Assembly: GCA_003833075.1 (NCBI GenBank)
Contig: RIAY01000003.1
Span: 1-64,000 of the forward strand
From: Muribaculaceae bacterium Isolate-036 (Harlan)
GTDB taxonomy: Bacteria > Bacteroidota > Bacteroidia > Bacteroidales > Muribaculaceae
Length of the DNA stretch: 64,000 bases
Reading direction: 5' to 3'
Position 1 is the first letter of the stretch. Every line of letters begins with the position of its first letter. A model generated the notes under the pieces. That model searched no databases. It saw only the letters and a program-made list of their open reading frames with translations, and had not been told where the DNA came from. Position numbers and translations under genes: made by a program. This document shows, piece after piece, positions 63,348 through 64,000 of the stretch.

Positions 63348-64000
63348 TTGAAAGCGAGGATAATCACAATAATGACATTGATTCTTTTCGGGTTTACTCT
63401 CTTCGGGGAGGAAATCCGAAAAGACTCTATTATTGTGAGTCTTATAACCTGCTCTCCCGGTTCGGAAATTTATGAGCTCTGCGGTCATGAGGCGGTACGT
63501 GTGCGCGGCATACTTCACGGTCAGCCTGTAGATTCCATATGGAATTACGGAGTGTTTGATTTCACAGAACCCAATTTTATTTATCGGTTTGTCAAAGGAG
63601 AAACCGACTATCGTCTTGCGGGTTATCCGTTTTATTGGTTTCTGCCTGAATATCAGGAAGCAGGCAGAACGGTGACGGAGCAAGACCTAAACCTCTCCCA
63701 GACGGAAGCATCGCGTTTCCTGAATATTCTCAGGGAAGAGGCTAAACCCGAAAACTGCAAGTATCGTTATAACTACGTCAAAGACAACTGCGCCACCCGC
63801 ATTGTCTGGCGACTCGATTCCGCTGTTGATTCCAGAATTATATATCCTGATGATGTCAGATACGGCACATTCAGAGAAGAGATGCGAGCCTATCATCATA
63901 ACTACCCATGGTATCAGTTTGGCATAGATCTCGCACTCGGAGGCGGTCTTGACCGTCCTGTCAGAGGGCGTGACGAGATGTTCGTTCCGATGGAGATGAT
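63348..64000 (+). CDS. DUF4105-family exported protein, 3' end cut by window
   Basis: An incomplete gene running off the window. The TTG at 63348 would give a proper signal peptide (MKARIITIMTLILFGF); the ATG at 63372 is the alternative with a shorter, less charged N terminus. The mature part matches DUF4105: SPGSEIYELCGHEAVRV, WNYGVFDF, YRFVKGETDYRLAGY and, further on, RYNYVKDNCATRI. DUF4105 proteins are probably membrane-associated in Bacteroidetes, function unknown. It begins 18 nt after asnS. Confidence 0.75.
   Translation, partial: MKARIITIMTLILFGFTLFGEEIRKDSIIVSLITCSPGSEIYELCGHEAVRVRGILHGQPVDSIWNYGVFDFTEPNFIYRFVKGETDYRLAGYPFYWFLPEYQEAGRTVTEQDLNLSQTEASRFLNILREEAKPENCKYRYNYVKDNCATRIVWRLDSAVDSRIIYPDDVRYGTFREEMRAYHHNYPWYQFGIDLALGGGLDRPVRGRDEMFVPMEM

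Overview
The window looks like a chromosome segment from a Bacteroidales bacterium, most likely in or near the Muribaculaceae. The family placement is inference. It rests on many promoters of the Bacteroidetes form TTTG-N19-21-TAnnTTTG (clearest before greA, gltX, hpt-adk and the pseudouridine synthase gene), on Bacteroidetes families (DUF3256, DUF4105, a PorE-like lipoprotein, type IX secretion C-terminal signals), and on a MobV/DUF3987 mobilizable element.

Positions 1-29.3 kb are mostly housekeeping. A tight minus-strand operon encodes an RNA m5C methyltransferase, a copper P-type ATPase, a small metallochaperone, TcdA and a LolD-like ATPase. Next come a tetrapyrrole-methylase-family protein overlapping an MBL hydrolase, a POT peptide transporter, SufE, greA with a HIT protein, an iron alcohol dehydrogenase, an acyl-CoA synthetase, a C69 dipeptidase and a DEAD-box helicase. 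gltX, waaA and a GH51 arabinofuranosidase overlap by 4 nt at each junction. They are followed by a KDPG aldolase, a PorE-like OmpA lipoprotein and a hypoxanthine phosphoribosyltransferase-adenylate kinase fusion.

Positions 29.4-48.2 kb hold seven large minus-strand genes for exported proteins. All seven end in a type IX secretion type-A-like sorting module (a block of the GIYI(I/V)NGKK kind, or a close variant). They are a C10 cysteine protease, an Ig-like repeat protein, two paralogous repeat proteins, an unrecognised 780-residue protein, a 1216-residue leucine-rich-repeat protein and an S8 subtilisin-like protease. Hairpins lie between most of them. A duplicated promoter, leader and signal-peptide segment (39403-39746 and 48124-48464) has been placed upstream of the last three genes.

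Positions 48.5-60.3 kb are a nest of mobile DNA. An IS1634-like insertion sequence is flanked by a perfect 81-bp direct repeat, which fits the long target duplications known for IS1634. Its transposase gene is split: two catalytic Asp residues lie in the half at 58.8-60.1 kb and the catalytic Glu in the half at 48.7-49.2 kb. Between the halves sits a mobilizable element of about 9.6 kb with a tyrosine integrase, toxin-antitoxin pair, DUF3943 outer-membrane cargo, MobV relaxase, DUF3987 protein, excisionase-like HTH protein, repeated GCACAAC sites at both ends, and a roughly 650-nt hairpin-dense region behind a consensus promoter that may be an undescribed structured RNA.

After the nest the housekeeping genes resume with an rRNA pseudouridine synthase carrying a G/Y/Q/N/R-rich low-complexity domain, asnS, and the start of a DUF4105 gene cut by the window end. 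No rRNA, tRNA or CRISPR array was seen.
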